Made by a program: the position numbers and the translations under genes. The notes under the pieces are model-generated. The model had not been told where the DNA came from. It saw nothing but the letters and a program-made list of their open reading frames with translations, and did not search any database. Shown here one piece after another: positions 35,924-45,943 of a stretch of DNA of 64,000 nucleotides. Origin of the DNA: Notospermus geniculatus (Eukaryota; Nemertea; Pilidiophora; Heteronemertea; Lineidae); contig NMRB01000568.1 in the NCBI GenBank assembly GCA_002633025.1, positions 269,080 to 333,079 of the forward strand. The letters run 5' to 3'. Each line of letters starts with the position of its first letter. The first letter of the stretch is position 1.

Positions 35924-37407
35924 TTACGTCAATGATGGAGGCATCTGAGGTTGAAAATGATTAGATCACTTTTTCTGCCTGTTTCTGCCTGTAAGTGACG
36001 CTCATCTGTTTGATATCTCATTTTTAAGTTTCTGAACAGTCCACTTTCCATACTCTGCCATGTTGCAAACAGTGACACTAGGACTTAGTACAGCAGAGCC
36101 ATCTGGAGGTTTAGTTTTCCCTGGATAGCCCCATTCTGGCAACACTGCATTATGTAATATTAGAATGGCCTTGGGCATTTTAACGAACAACATGTTTCCC
36201 ATGTTGGAGTCACCCTTGCCGATTGAGTAACTATAGGGCCGTTTAGACGACAGGCAAAAATCCACATGCGATCCGATCGAATCCGATTGTGGTTCAAAAC
36301 TCTTGCGTGTAGACGCTACCCAATGCGGTCCAATGTGGATTTAAAACAGTCCCGAATCCACATTGGACCACATAGGAGCACATTCAAATCTCGTCTAAAC
36401 GCAAATGAGACCGGATGCAGGTCGGTCGGATCCAATCGGATTGAATCTGAATGTGGTTATTATAAAGAGCATCAGGATTCGCAGTCTTTTGAGGAATGGA
36501 ATTGGTGTCTCAATTAAAGCTGACAGGTCAAATATAAGCTACGGTTACAGCTGTTGAAAATACCCGTGTTTTTCCAGACCCGTGTCAAACCCGTGTCTAC
36601 GAAAAGCCTTGCGAGAGGTCACACTACTACATTGTAGTTAAGTAGTCCGGCGACAGGTGCGCTGCATGCACTGACTCTTCGGTCATTTCTGTTTTGGCAC
36701 ACATTGTTGGAGGCGCGAAAACGACGTCACCTAATGGCTGCGCCATCTGTAGCCGTGTAAGAATTAACTGAAACTCGCCATGCTTTCGAAAAGCATGGCG
36801 AGCTTGTCGTGTTTCAAAAACCCGGGTTTCTTGAAGCCCGGCAATTCATAGGTGTCACCGGGAAAAAACAGGGGATTTTATGTAGTGTAACCACGGCTAT
36901 ACTTTCCGACGTGTATGCAATTTTTTTACGCTCAACTTCGGCAGACCACGAGGCTGCCGAACTCCCTGAAGGTTCGAAAAAATATCCATGGAATACTTCA
37001 GGTAATTAGTTACGCATAATCTTTACCAAGGGTGTAGGCCTACATTAGGTCAGCAAGTTGCGACAAGACAGAAAAATACAATGAAACGTTTTGAATGCCT
37101 CTTGTCGAAACTTAGTTCCACCGATGCAATAGAGAAGAAAGTTGATGGTGTTGTTCGTGTAACTTAAGAGGTTTGTCACATCATAAGCGACGGTCATTAT
37201 ATCTTTGTGTTGTTGATATGTGTTGTTGTCCATTAGACCAGAAACAGCCAAAACGACACAGATCGGCAGAGTGAGTAGAATAAACACTAGACTGACTGTG
37301 GTCAACATGTAAGTCACACTTGTCAACTGAGATGACTTGCCATCCGAGACGTGGCGAGTGTTTTGCATTTTTCGGCGGTTCATGTGACTCCTCACAACCG
37401 TATATCC
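35924..37407. repeat. Tandem duplicate of the GPCR 3' region, copy 2
   Basis: This 1.48 kb unit starts ATTACGTCAATGATGGAGGC and ends in the receptor coding region at about 37407. It carries the empty sites for the insertions in copy 1. It includes CATTTTAACGAACAACATG, TCCACATTGGACCACAT and the TIR element 36539-36897. Confidence 0.9.
36539..36897. mobile_element. TIR element, GGTTACA..TGTAGTGTAACC family
   Basis: Left TACGGTTACAGCTGTTG and right TTATGTAGTGTAACCACGG, with paired CCCGTGTT / AAAACCCGGG motifs inside. Related to 52171-52411 and 17653-18312. It was present before the duplication, since copy 1 has it too (34250-35446, interrupted). Confidence 0.65.
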
Positions 37408-38111
37408 AAAATGGCACAGTTGCAAGAAATAATCAAAATAAATGGGAGACCTGACTGCATCAGAAGGTCAACCCAACTCCAGACGACGTATATGAAAAAA
37501 TAAATTTCACTGTCATTTTCGTCGATGCCACAAACACCATTTTCTAGTACTTCGAAGAAGAACAACATATGCGAATTTAATGCAAACAGGATGATAAATA
37601 GGCATATAACAGCATAAACACTGTATTTCTTAGAGCAAAATGTTTTTGATTTTAAGGGATAGCAAACTGAAATAAATCTTTCAAATGTCAAAAATGCGAC
37701 ATTCCAACTTGCGAATTGCAAGGAAACGTAGGCTGAGAACGAAGCTATCTCACAGACTGCAGACATACGTTGTCCCAGCCATGCCGACATCGAATTGATT
37801 AGAAGTGCAGTCCATAATACATAGGTGTCGGCAACTGCAAGTGTGATAAGTAACACCCTGGTCGATGCTTTACCGAATTTCCGCTTCAGGAGGACGAGGA
37901 TTATCAATGCGTTGAAGATAGTCCCAAATACAATCAAAAATGGTGGTACCCACTTCCAGAGCTTCAGTGATAAGGGATCTCCCCAGGTATCATTCAGACC
38001 TTCCTCATGGGAAACTGAGGTGCCCCGCATTGGAGAAGTCACGATTGAATTTAGGGAGAATGATTCCAGGTGTTTGACCGCAGAAATTGATTCCCCCAAA
38101 GCAGTCGTCAT
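37045..38111 (-). CDS. Rhodopsin-class (class A) GPCR, one apparent frameshift
   Basis: Seven-helix receptor, probably for a peptide or other small ligand, at the plasma membrane. Visible: N-terminus with a possible glycosylation site (NDT); TM1 'FLIVFGTIFNALIILVLL'; TM2 'LLITLAVADTYVLW' (conserved Asp); Cys before TM3; 'LTFERFISVCYP' in place of D/ERY; TM5 'LPFILIISCNCAILD'; TM6 'VSLVFILLTLPICVVL'; TM7 'NTINFLLYC' in place of NPxxY. A one-base frame change is needed between the TM5 frame (stop at about 37392) and the TM6-TM7 frame (open from about 37425). It lies within ~15 bp of the tandem-duplication breakpoint. No intron signals explain it. It may be an assembly error or a real inactivating indel. 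Confidence 0.85.
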
Positions 38112-38394
38112 CACGATTTCCTGGTGGTCTCTCTGCCCTCAGTCAGTTTCAGAACCTCGAAGCATCATACAATATCCAATGCTGATCGAACACTAAGATG
38201 GGATATAGATGGGATGATTCCACAAGAAAACTTGAAGTTGAACCGTCCCGTACAAACAAGGAAAAGGTGCCCATTCGTTTGCGTCCGTCGTTTTTATAGG
38301 CTCTTTGTTTGTTTGTATGAAATATAACTTTATTCAAAGAAATGAAATGGCCAAAGCCAAGGCATTGTGGCCCTATACAAAATAAAGATGATAA

Positions 38395-38460
38395 ACAGGG
38401 AGTCAGTTGCCAGAATCTTAGCAAATTTTCGACCCCAAGCGGGGTCTTCTTCAGGCTGGC
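38395..38460 (-). repeat. Core fragment of the GACCCC-stem repeat
   Basis: On the minus strand: GCCTGAAGAAGACCCCGC then TTGGGGTCGAAAATTTGC. Only the stem core and its flanks match the 20.0 kb palindrome; the outer sequence differs. Confidence 0.65.
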
Positions 38461-38815
38461 ACTCTCAAGTCGAGCTACAAGAAGTGCTTTCTCTTTCTTC
38501 GGCTGATACAAAATACTATATATTTTGTTCAGATATATACAAGATATATTTTGAACAAAGGAAACGTGCGGGTTCTGATGTGGTAGCGCTCTGAATTCCC
38601 CCACCACCGATCTCCAATGCGACTTGCTACTAAAATTTAAATTTAAGGGAAGGGCGCAGTAAAGGAAAAAAACATGAATGAGTTAGCGAAAAAACTGCCC
38701 ATTGAAAAAACAGAGGCTCTTTCTGCGAGCATTACAGAATTATGTCAACCGTATGCCTAATAAAGGCTTTTCATGTGCGAGTCTGTACATGTACAAGGCA
38801 CTGAATCTCTATTAA

Positions 38816-38925
38816 GCGGGTGATCCACTGTTGCGATTTTGGCTTGAGACGGGGTTGAGTTCCCTTGCGGTTACCTTATATGGCAATCGGAAGTCCAACA
38901 GAAATCGCAACAGTGGATCGCCCGC
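38816..38925. mobile_element. Palindromic MITE, GTGATCCACTGTTGCG family, copy 1
   Basis: Ends GCGGGTGATCCACTGTTGCG and CGCAACAGTGGATCGCCCGC, with TTAA on the left (38812-38815) and a TTAA-like TTTA on the right. The right arm is shortened relative to the 39633-39779 copy. Confidence 0.75.
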
Positions 38926-39632
38926 TTTAGCAAAATGGAATGAGAGTTTTGATTGATGTCACGAATGGCGGCCGGAGCCAAGGATGAGGAGACGTTTTCC
39001 CGTAGATTCGTTTATTCTTAGACGTAAATCAATGCGATACAGATGTCATTCTGGACATTTGAGTGTCGAGTTTCCAAAGGAAACAGCCGTGCCTGCAACA
39101 ATAAACCAGAGATACTAAGTATTTATAACACCGACAGATTTAGAAATATGCAACCCGGGAAATGGGCCTAGACTGAAGTCCTACATGTACTTACTGAGAC
39201 TGGGAAATATCAACGACTATGACTCCCTGTTTGCTCTATGGTGCATACTGTGGCATGCCTTCAGCGCAGATAACAGGCGACAAGCGCCTCCGACAGCGAC
39301 CAACGGGTGGAGTAATATGCGGCTCGACCCGCCCAGCTTTTATACCAAAAAGGTAAAACAGATTACCAAAGAGTGGCCGCTCCGGCAATTGGGCATCGAC
39401 CGCAATAGAGAAACGAACATTCCTTTCTGGAATGTCCTAACAAAAAATGCTCAGTAGGGAAACGAACATTCTTTCCTAGAATGTCCTAACACGTCTAACA
39501 ATACCCAACAAAGGGACACAATGCCAGTAGGAAACTGATTCCCAATGACTGCAATGACACAACTCGTGACAATTGACATGTACGAGGGCTTTTCATCTGT
39601 TGATTTTTGAGCATAGACCAACGTGGTTTTAA

Positions 39633-39779
39633 GTGGGTGATCCACTGTTGCGATTTTGGCTTGAGACGTGGTTGCGTTCCCTTGCGGTTACCTTATATGG
39701 CAATCGGAAGTCCTTATAAGGTAATCGCAAGGGAACGCAACCCCGTCTCAAGCCAAAATCGCAACAGTGGATCACCCAC
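39633..39779. mobile_element. Palindromic MITE, GTGATCCACTGTTGCG family, copy 2 (TTAA-flanked)
   Basis: Arms of about 66 bp (GTGGGTGATCCACTGTTGCG, then TTTTGGCTTGAGACG) surround a short centre. TTAA occurs on both sides (39629-39632, 39780-39783). Its right TTAA is followed, two bases later, by the perfect palindrome at 39786. Confidence 0.85.
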
Positions 39780-39785
39780 TTAAGG

Positions 39786-39946
39786 CACAGGCCCCTGGAG
39801 AGTTGGTCAGTAGAGTATTCCTCGTAAAATCGGGGGAAAGTGAGCATACAATGGCCAAATCTATACTATAGATTTGGCCATTGTATGCTCACTTTCCCCC
39901 GATTTTACGAGGAATACTCTACTGACCAACTCTCCAGGGGCCTGTG
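39786..39946. repeat. Perfect 161 bp palindrome (80 bp arms, 1 nt centre)
   Basis: The arm beginning CACAGGCCCCTGGAGAG and ending CCAAATCTATA is followed by a single C at 39866 and its exact reverse complement to 39946. I found no mismatch in 80 positions. No other copy is in the window. Perfect zero-spacer palindromes are unstable in DNA, so it is either very young or an assembly artefact. Confidence 0.92.
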
Positions 39947-40174
39947 TTTGAGGCGAACAGGATTACTCTAATCTATGCAGTAATAGTGGCGCGACATCCA
40001 AACTTGGCCAAGCAAACTAATCACTGGGTACGAGATTGATAAATTTTCAGTCACACCGGTGATTTCAACAAAACGATTACCTGCAAAGGATGTCACCTCA
40101 CTTAAAAAAAGTTAAAGTTCGGGTTTATAGTCTGACATCAACAACGGTAGAGGTGTCATCCGAATTTACACTTT

Positions 40175-40378
40175 AACCCCAGTCTGTCCTGAAACCTTTC
40201 AGTAGAACTCAGATGAGCTGCTTATTCATCCGGCCGGTACCCATTTATAAACCTGGGTGGAGAGAGGCCGGTGAGGCAAAGAGACTTGCCCAAAGTCTCA
40301 CGCCCAGTGGGATTCGAACCCAAGACCCTCTGACCGCTAGTCGGAGGCCCGAACCACTACACTGCCGTGGCTCCTTCT
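40175..40378 (-). mobile_element. tRNA-derived SINE, family 2, with GGGCAAGTC body
   Basis: On the minus strand: a tRNA-like head (GGAGCCACGGCAGTGTAGTG; B box GGGTTCGAATCCCAC), then GAGACTTTGGGCAAGTCTC and TTTGCCTCACC, then TATAAATGGGTACCGGCCGG. The GGGCAAGTC phrase just after the head resembles the conserved core/tail of MIR-like SINEs. Confidence 0.8.
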
Positions 40379-40699
40379 GATATGAAGTATTACCGCTATC
40401 CTCATGGTTCTTCAGCAATTAAGTGCTTGTCCTGCTGGCATTCCGATTCGGAAAATGCGCAAATGTCTAAACTAGCCCATCTCTCACACCGGAACCGTCC
40501 GATTTACGCTTCATCGCAGATATTCAATGTTGCCAATGTGCACTATCAATGAAATCTGTCCGTCGTTTGATCAATAGCAAATCGTACCAACTTGAACAGC
40601 TAATAAAAGGATGGTGCATCCGATTGATTCGTGCAGTTCCTGACGATGGAGAATATGTGGCAGCCTGGCAGGATGATGGCAGCTTTATCCTACTCTCCA

Positions 40700-41130
40700 T
40701 TCCACTTTCGAGTGGCGCGAGGTTTATGAACGATAGCTCCGCAACGGCTGGGTCAAATTTGACGAAACATACGTCAATCGATTCATCTTTCTTGCCGCTA
40801 CAGCCATCATCGCTGTCATTTTCCCAAAAAACGTGACAGAAAAAAGGTCTATCACCAATCACAGTTCGTGTTTACGGCCGAAATGGCGGCCATTTTGAAA
40901 TGACGCAATGCATCGCGCACGTGTAAACCGCACTGAACAACATGGCGAAATGAAATGGGTTTTGAGAAAGGGATCCGTTATGCAGGCCTTACGCGAAAAA
41001 TGAAGATAGCAGAAAGATACCGAGAAGAAAGACAATTCAATTGATGTATGGTATATGTCAATTTTGACCCAGCCGTTCCGGAGATATTGGCTGAAAACCT
41101 CGCGCCACTCGGATGTGGAATGAAGTGTAG
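40700..41130. mobile_element. TIR element with ~100 bp imperfect arms
   Basis: CATTCCACTTTCGAGTGGCG at the left pairs with CGCCACTCGGATGTGGAATG at the right, continuing through AACGGCTGGGTCAAATTTGA and complement. Open frames across it are by-products of the inverted structure. Confidence 0.7.
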
Positions 41131-42371
41131 ATTCTTCCATTCATGAGTATCTCGTCTTGGGAACTGTTCTCCTTTACATAACTACTCAGAAATATTAGAA
41201 ACTGCTCTTCTTCCGAGCATGAAGTATGGCAAATGCTAACCTCGCCTAAACAAAATCATTGACTAGCCCCAAACCAATCATTTGAAAACACCTAGGGTTA
41301 CTATCAAAGTTGAGCTTATCAATATTGTTGGCCGATTTATTTGGTATTTTTTCGTCATTGAAATAACAGGAAGAGCGTTATTTGTAAGGCGTACCTCATT
41401 ATGATATCGTATGAATCGATGTACAGTGCGTCTCAGAAAGGAAATTCAAAAATAATTGATCAGTATGACCTAGTCATTAATTTTATGAGTATAAAAGTGA
41501 TTGTGTCATATTCTAGGGAGTAATATCCTTTGATCACATAATGCTGATCACCATTGCTTTCAAGATGCGACCTAAAAAAACAAAAGGGGCTGGGGGATAA
41601 GGTTCAAAGTTACCAAATGTGCAAAACTCGGAAAGCATTGGGTTGATTTGCATGGAAATGGCAGGGTTTACACCTTATACTAGTCGGTCACAGATATATC
41701 ATGAAAACACGATTTGGGGCTAGAAGTCGACATGCACTCTAAGGCAATGATACTAATCACAATCCTTATAATAATCATAGTCTAATTATTATAGGATGAG
41801 GAACAAGCAATGGTTGAATTTCGAAATAAATGTGGGTGCAAACTTGACGCTAGGTGGCGATATCTGAGAATATCACCACTAGTATCGGCGCTAGGTTTCC
41901 ATCTTGAAAAGTTGTGCGCGCGCGGAGCTAACAGTAGAAATTCTTCTATTCTTCTATTTGTAAAGTGGTTACCCATCACGTCGTTTTCTACGCTTACAAT
42001 ATAGATCGTTGAAGATAGGTGTATAAAGGTATAGAGTGATACAAACATCGATCGAGTAGATATAAAGTAATAATAAAGTTATTCTGTTTCATTTTCGACA
42101 AGATAAATACTGTTTTATGCAAATAATATCATTTTGAAAAAGAAGTTCGCGTCACGTGATAGACCAACCCACCGACGATGACGTCAAGATTTTCAAGATG
42201 GCGATCTAGCGTCAATGGCAGTGTTAAAATTTTCGTCCAAGTATCAAAAACTTTCAACGCTGCGTGGAGTATGGTGTCGGTATTCACAAGAGAGAACAGC
42301 CCAAACAACTTCCCAGCCAGTGCAAGTAGTCTAATAGGCTATCTTTGTTCTGTGCGTTTAGGCCTCCATGC
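41131..42371. other. Intergenic sequence downstream of the 371-codon frame
   Basis: No gene or repeat family recognised. An A-run and several AATAAT motifs occur at 41750-42080. No clear polyadenylation signal for the 42372 gene could be assigned. Confidence 0.4.
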
Positions 42372-43442
42372 TCAAAAATAAATCTTTGCAACCAACCGAC
42401 TCTTTGTGTTTTTCCTCTGGTCTGATGTCGGCCAGGCAATTATACGATGCTCTTCATCATTGAAAATTTGGTAACGGTCTTCTCCAGAAACAGAGACTTT
42501 TAGAACGAACCGTAAGGGCGAATCCGTTCTCTTCTTCACGTCCTGCAGCCTGTTAATCGCGGGGCAAGGCTTCCTGATGTTAAGGGTATACACATTTAGT
42601 ACCCTGCTAACTCTATGATCGAGCGATGTCTTCAAACTAAGGGCTTCAAAAGCAACAAACTGGTTCCCAAGGAGATATGCCTTTTTACTTAGTGTGAATC
42701 CCTGTTTTGTGCGTAAAACGTTTGTAAAGTTCATATACATGCTCCCCTTTTCAAATACAGCAATACTGAAGACACCTGACGGGTCAAATTTAAACTTGAG
42801 TATATTACCATTTCCATCGAAGTAATAATTGTGTACCAGCGCCGAAATCGGACGTTGTGAACCCATGCCTTTCCAGTCGTCCTCGTCAAGAAAGCGGTAT
42901 GTTTCACCGGGTAGAACCCTGACTTGTTCTAGTCTCAGAAAAAAATCGATGTCTCTTATTCTGTAGACGCTGTACCGAGATTTAGTCCTCACTCTCGGTG
43001 AACTTTCGCGCGGTACGTGAGTACAAATGTATGTAACTTTTAATAATGCAATATCGTTGCGAACGATCATATTCAGCCTTCTGAAAACATACCCGTTTGG
43101 GCCTCGGGTTCTTTTGAATTTATCATAAGGCAAATAAAGTTTGCGGCGATTGTGTCCCGTCAGGTCAAAAGCATTCGAAGTCTCCTTGGAGAATATTCCC
43201 ACCACGCCATTTCCATAATCACCAGCGATGTACGCAAGATCCAAAATTTGATAATTATAAACTAATTCATAACGAGCATCTTTCCTTGTATACACGTATA
43301 CGTTCAATGGGTTCATTCCTAGTATGGGTTTCATAGCGAACCCAAGAAATGCTTTTGAGTTTCTATGATAATGCCATATGGACGATACTTTCGAAAAATC
43401 ACCTTTGATTTCGACAGTACTTCTTTCTTTGAAAATGCCCAC
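42372..43442 (-). CDS. Unrecognised protein, long terminal exon (~357-371 aa)
   Basis: A long open frame with normal amino-acid composition, ending with TGA at 42374-42372. A good acceptor (CTTTTTCAG) is at 43443-43451, so it is probably the last exon of a spliced gene; the alternative is an ATG at about 43487, making a single-exon gene. The protein is rich in aromatic and basic residues in beta-like stretches, for example 'LNVYVYTRKDARYELVYNY', 'IDFFLRLEQVRVLPGETYRF' and 'HNYYFDGNGNILKFKFDP'. No transmembrane helix or known motif was recognised. The length without stops argues for selection. No second exon or family member is visible in the window. Confidence 0.6.
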   Translation of the reverse strand: MGIFKERSTVEIKGDFSKVSSIWHYHRNSKAFLGFAMKPILGMNPLNVYVYTRKDARYELVYNYQILDLAYIAGDYGNGVVGIFSKETSNAFDLTGHNRRKLYLPYDKFKRTRGPNGYVFRRLNMIVRNDIALLKVTYICTHVPRESSPRVRTKSRYSVYRIRDIDFFLRLEQVRVLPGETYRFLDEDDWKGMGSQRPISALVHNYYFDGNGNILKFKFDPSGVFSIAVFEKGSMYMNFTNVLRTKQGFTLSKKAYLLGNQFVAFEALSLKTSLDHRVSRVLNVYTLNIRKPCPAINRLQDVKKRTDSPLRFVLKVSVSGEDRYQIFNDEEHRIIAWPTSDQRKNTKSRLVAKIYF

Positions 43443-43911
43443 CTGAAAAAGTGGAAGTAGTCCATTCAAATCAAATGAAAAAATCATATAGGCCTACCGT
43501 GCAAAGTAAGTTGGCGATAATGAAATGGCCCATGGACCATATCATCATTTGTTTGAATGTACCGGAGGAACGAATGACAGAAATGCTCAGTTGAAATGTC
43601 CCAGGGTAACATGATCATGCTCAAAACTTGCCATATTTGTGTATGTAGAGGTTATCTACATAGGCCTACCAGGTTAGAAGATTCTAGTTGATATTATTAA
43701 AGTTTTAATTTGGGTAAGAGTGGGGTGTCAACCATCAATTTGAAGACAAAAGGCCGAAAACATGGAATACACATAAAGGCCCGTATGCACCAGTTCAGGC
43801 TAAGTTTTATCTTAACTCCAGCTAAGCTGGTCTTTAACTGAAGCTGAAATTCCGCTTATCCCAACTTGAGCCGCAGCCCATTTGAGTTATTTCTTAACTT
43901 AGGATTAAGCC

Positions 43912-44056
43912 GCCCATACACGGCGCAATATTATTGCACAATATGGGGCCCAAATGGGTGGTCGTGTGCTTCTAGCACGATAGTTAGAAGAAAGATTGAC
44001 AATAATATTGCCCATTGTGATCCTCATATTGTGCAATAATATTGATCGTGTATGGA
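43912..44056. mobile_element. MITE with CCATACACGGCGCAATAT ends
   Basis: Arms CCATACACGGCGCAATATTA and TAATATTGATCGTGTATGG pair over about 32 bp. Length ~145 bp. It is embedded in sequence rich in TTAAGC motifs related to 44625-44884. Confidence 0.78.
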
Positions 44057-44624
44057 CAGCTTTAGTGTAGCTATAACTTAAGCCTTGACGCGTAACAGGT
44101 TTCACTGTTAAGCTCGCAGCTCATTTGAGTTATTTCTCAACCTAAACTTAAGCCTTGACTAGTAACGGATCAGCTAGGCCTATTGTAGGCAACACAGGTT
44201 TCGCTATCAGGCTCGCAGATGGGAGACAACGCAAATTTCTTGTCAGAATTTGAAGATAGGCCTATCTCGCGCTCAATCAACTGCAAGATTTGGCGAATAT
44301 TCTCCTTGGCAAAACCAAACCATTTCTGAAATTCCTCATCGGAATAGTGGGTTATTCAGGTGTAATGTATGAGAATTCNTCGATCAAACTCAGCCTCTTC
44401 CCACCAGGGGTCAATATATGAAAGACACAGGAAAAATAACCATGTCACCATTACTTCCTGTCGAAAGCGGGGAGATATGCGATGGGCTCCCCATCGACAT
44501 TGCTCTAGTTTTTGTTTATATTTAGCCTGAATGACAAGATGTTATTTGTTTCAATGACAAGATGTCTTTATCGAGTATGACAAGTTGAAAACTTGTCAAT
44601 TGACAAGATAGACCCTGTCAATTT

Positions 44625-44884
44625 GGCCCGTATGCACCACTGTGGCTTAAGCCGAAATTGAGCTTAAGTCTAACTTGATCCGCGCTTGTTGAAGGCACGC
44701 CTTCAAATTCGAGGTGTACGAGTTAATCCATAACTTAAACCACCCTCCGATGTGGTTTAAGTTTTTGTGGGGTTTAAGCCAGACTTGAAGCTTAGCTTTA
44801 GTTGGTGCATACCGACTTCAAGTTAAGTTCGAACTTAAGTTAGACTTAAGCTCAATTTCGGCTTAAGCCACAGTGGTGCATACG
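44625..44884. mobile_element. TIR element, GGCCCGTATGCACCACTG ends
   Basis: Arms of about 50 bp, GGCCCGTATGCACCACTGTG and the complement near 44835-44884, dense in CTTAAGC. A related left end (GGCCCGTATGCACCAGTTC) is at 43783, and GGCCCGTATGCACTAGAC at 59575 heads another element, so this terminus is shared by several families. Confidence 0.8.
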
Positions 44885-45145
44885 AAGTCAACCTTTCTTC
44901 AACATGGGCAAAATAACAAGCGTGAAAACCTAAGCAGGTCAGTGGTAAATACTCCATTTCGCAATTACTTAATGATGTTCATGCATCCCCCCCCCCCCTT
45001 TGGGATGATATGTCTCCCGAGGCTTATCAGCAAATCCAAGGTTGTACTCAGTCAACTGGTGAATACTGTGGTTTGTTGTTTAATCATTGTGCTCACTTCA
45101 TGGTGTCTGTTGCACAGGCGTGGCATTTTGCCTTGATGAAGTAAA

Positions 45146-45290
45146 ACCGGTGACAGACTGGCGCTTACGCAACGTGTTGTGCAGGCGTTCCACCAATCAG
45201 ATTCTTCGGTAGGTGTTTCGGTCCATGTAACCACCTCCCTGATTGATTGAACGCTACCCGACGTGTTGCTTACGCGCCAGTCTGTGACCG
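45146..45290. mobile_element. Small TIR element (GGTGACAGACTGGCGC)
   Basis: GGTGACAGACTGGCGCTTAC and GCGCCAGTCTGTGACC face each other, with about 40 bp arms. It directly precedes the first TTAA-flanked palindrome of the 45-48 kb cluster. Confidence 0.7.
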
Positions 45291-45296
45291 CCTGAA

Positions 45297-45939
45297 AGCT
45301 GACCTATCCGCACAAAAAGCCCCCATGCGACGAGCAAGGGAATTGCAAACGCCCTGCAAGCACCTCAAAACGAAGGCTCAGAACATGATATACCCCACGA
45401 CGCTAGGAGGGTGCCACCTTATTTGCCTTCAGGAAACAGGGAGCTGTCAACATCTCCGGATACCTCTTACACTACTCAAAGAAAAAAAATTGTAGTCATG
45501 TAGACGGACTCCAACCGTCGATCTTCTGATATGTAATGCACCACTCTATCCATTCGGCCAACGAGCCAGCTGACAGAGACATGGTTTGTGTTTGTCATAG
45601 ACGTAGGCATTCGACTTGCGTAATAATAATACGAATAAGAGAAAACATGAGTTGCGTCCCAACAGGTTCGGTGGCCGAATGGGCAAGACGGTGGGACAAA
45701 GATAACAGGGTGCGGGTTCTATTCCCAGCGGGGTCAACATTTTTTCTTTCAAAAAAAACGTGTTCAACAGTAGCTCACCAGAGGATGTTGACACCTCGAC
45801 AGCTCAAAGACAAATAAGGTGGCGCCCTCCTGGCGTCGTGGGGTATATCATGTTGTGAGCCTTCGTTTCAAGGTGCTTGCAGGGCGTTTGCAGTTCTCTT
45901 GCTCGTCGCATGGGGGATTTTTGTGCGGATAGGTCAGCT
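45297..45939. mobile_element. TTAA palindromic element with head-to-head tRNA-like modules, copy A
   Basis: A 643 bp element. Ends AGCTGACCTATCCGCA and TGCGGATAGGTCAGCT, with TGAA (a mutated TTAA) at 45293-45296 and TTAA at 45940-45943. Arms of ~150 bp pair (GCCCCCATGCGACGAGCAAG, GGTGGCGCCCTCCTGGCG). Centre: a minus-strand tRNA-like module (45501-45584; A box TTGGCCGAATGG, degraded B box GGTTGGAGTCC) and a plus-strand one (45664-45733; GGTGGCCGAATGGGC, B box GGGTTCTATTCCC). Transcription from these would run outward through each arm. The spacer TAATACGAATAAGAGAAAAC is shared with copies D and E. Confidence 0.88.
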
Positions 45940-45943
45940 TTAA

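Noticed and set aside
40524-41140. Two ~90-110 codon minus-strand frames
   Set aside because: They lie in opposite arms of one inverted-repeat element, and their similarity is due to the arms.
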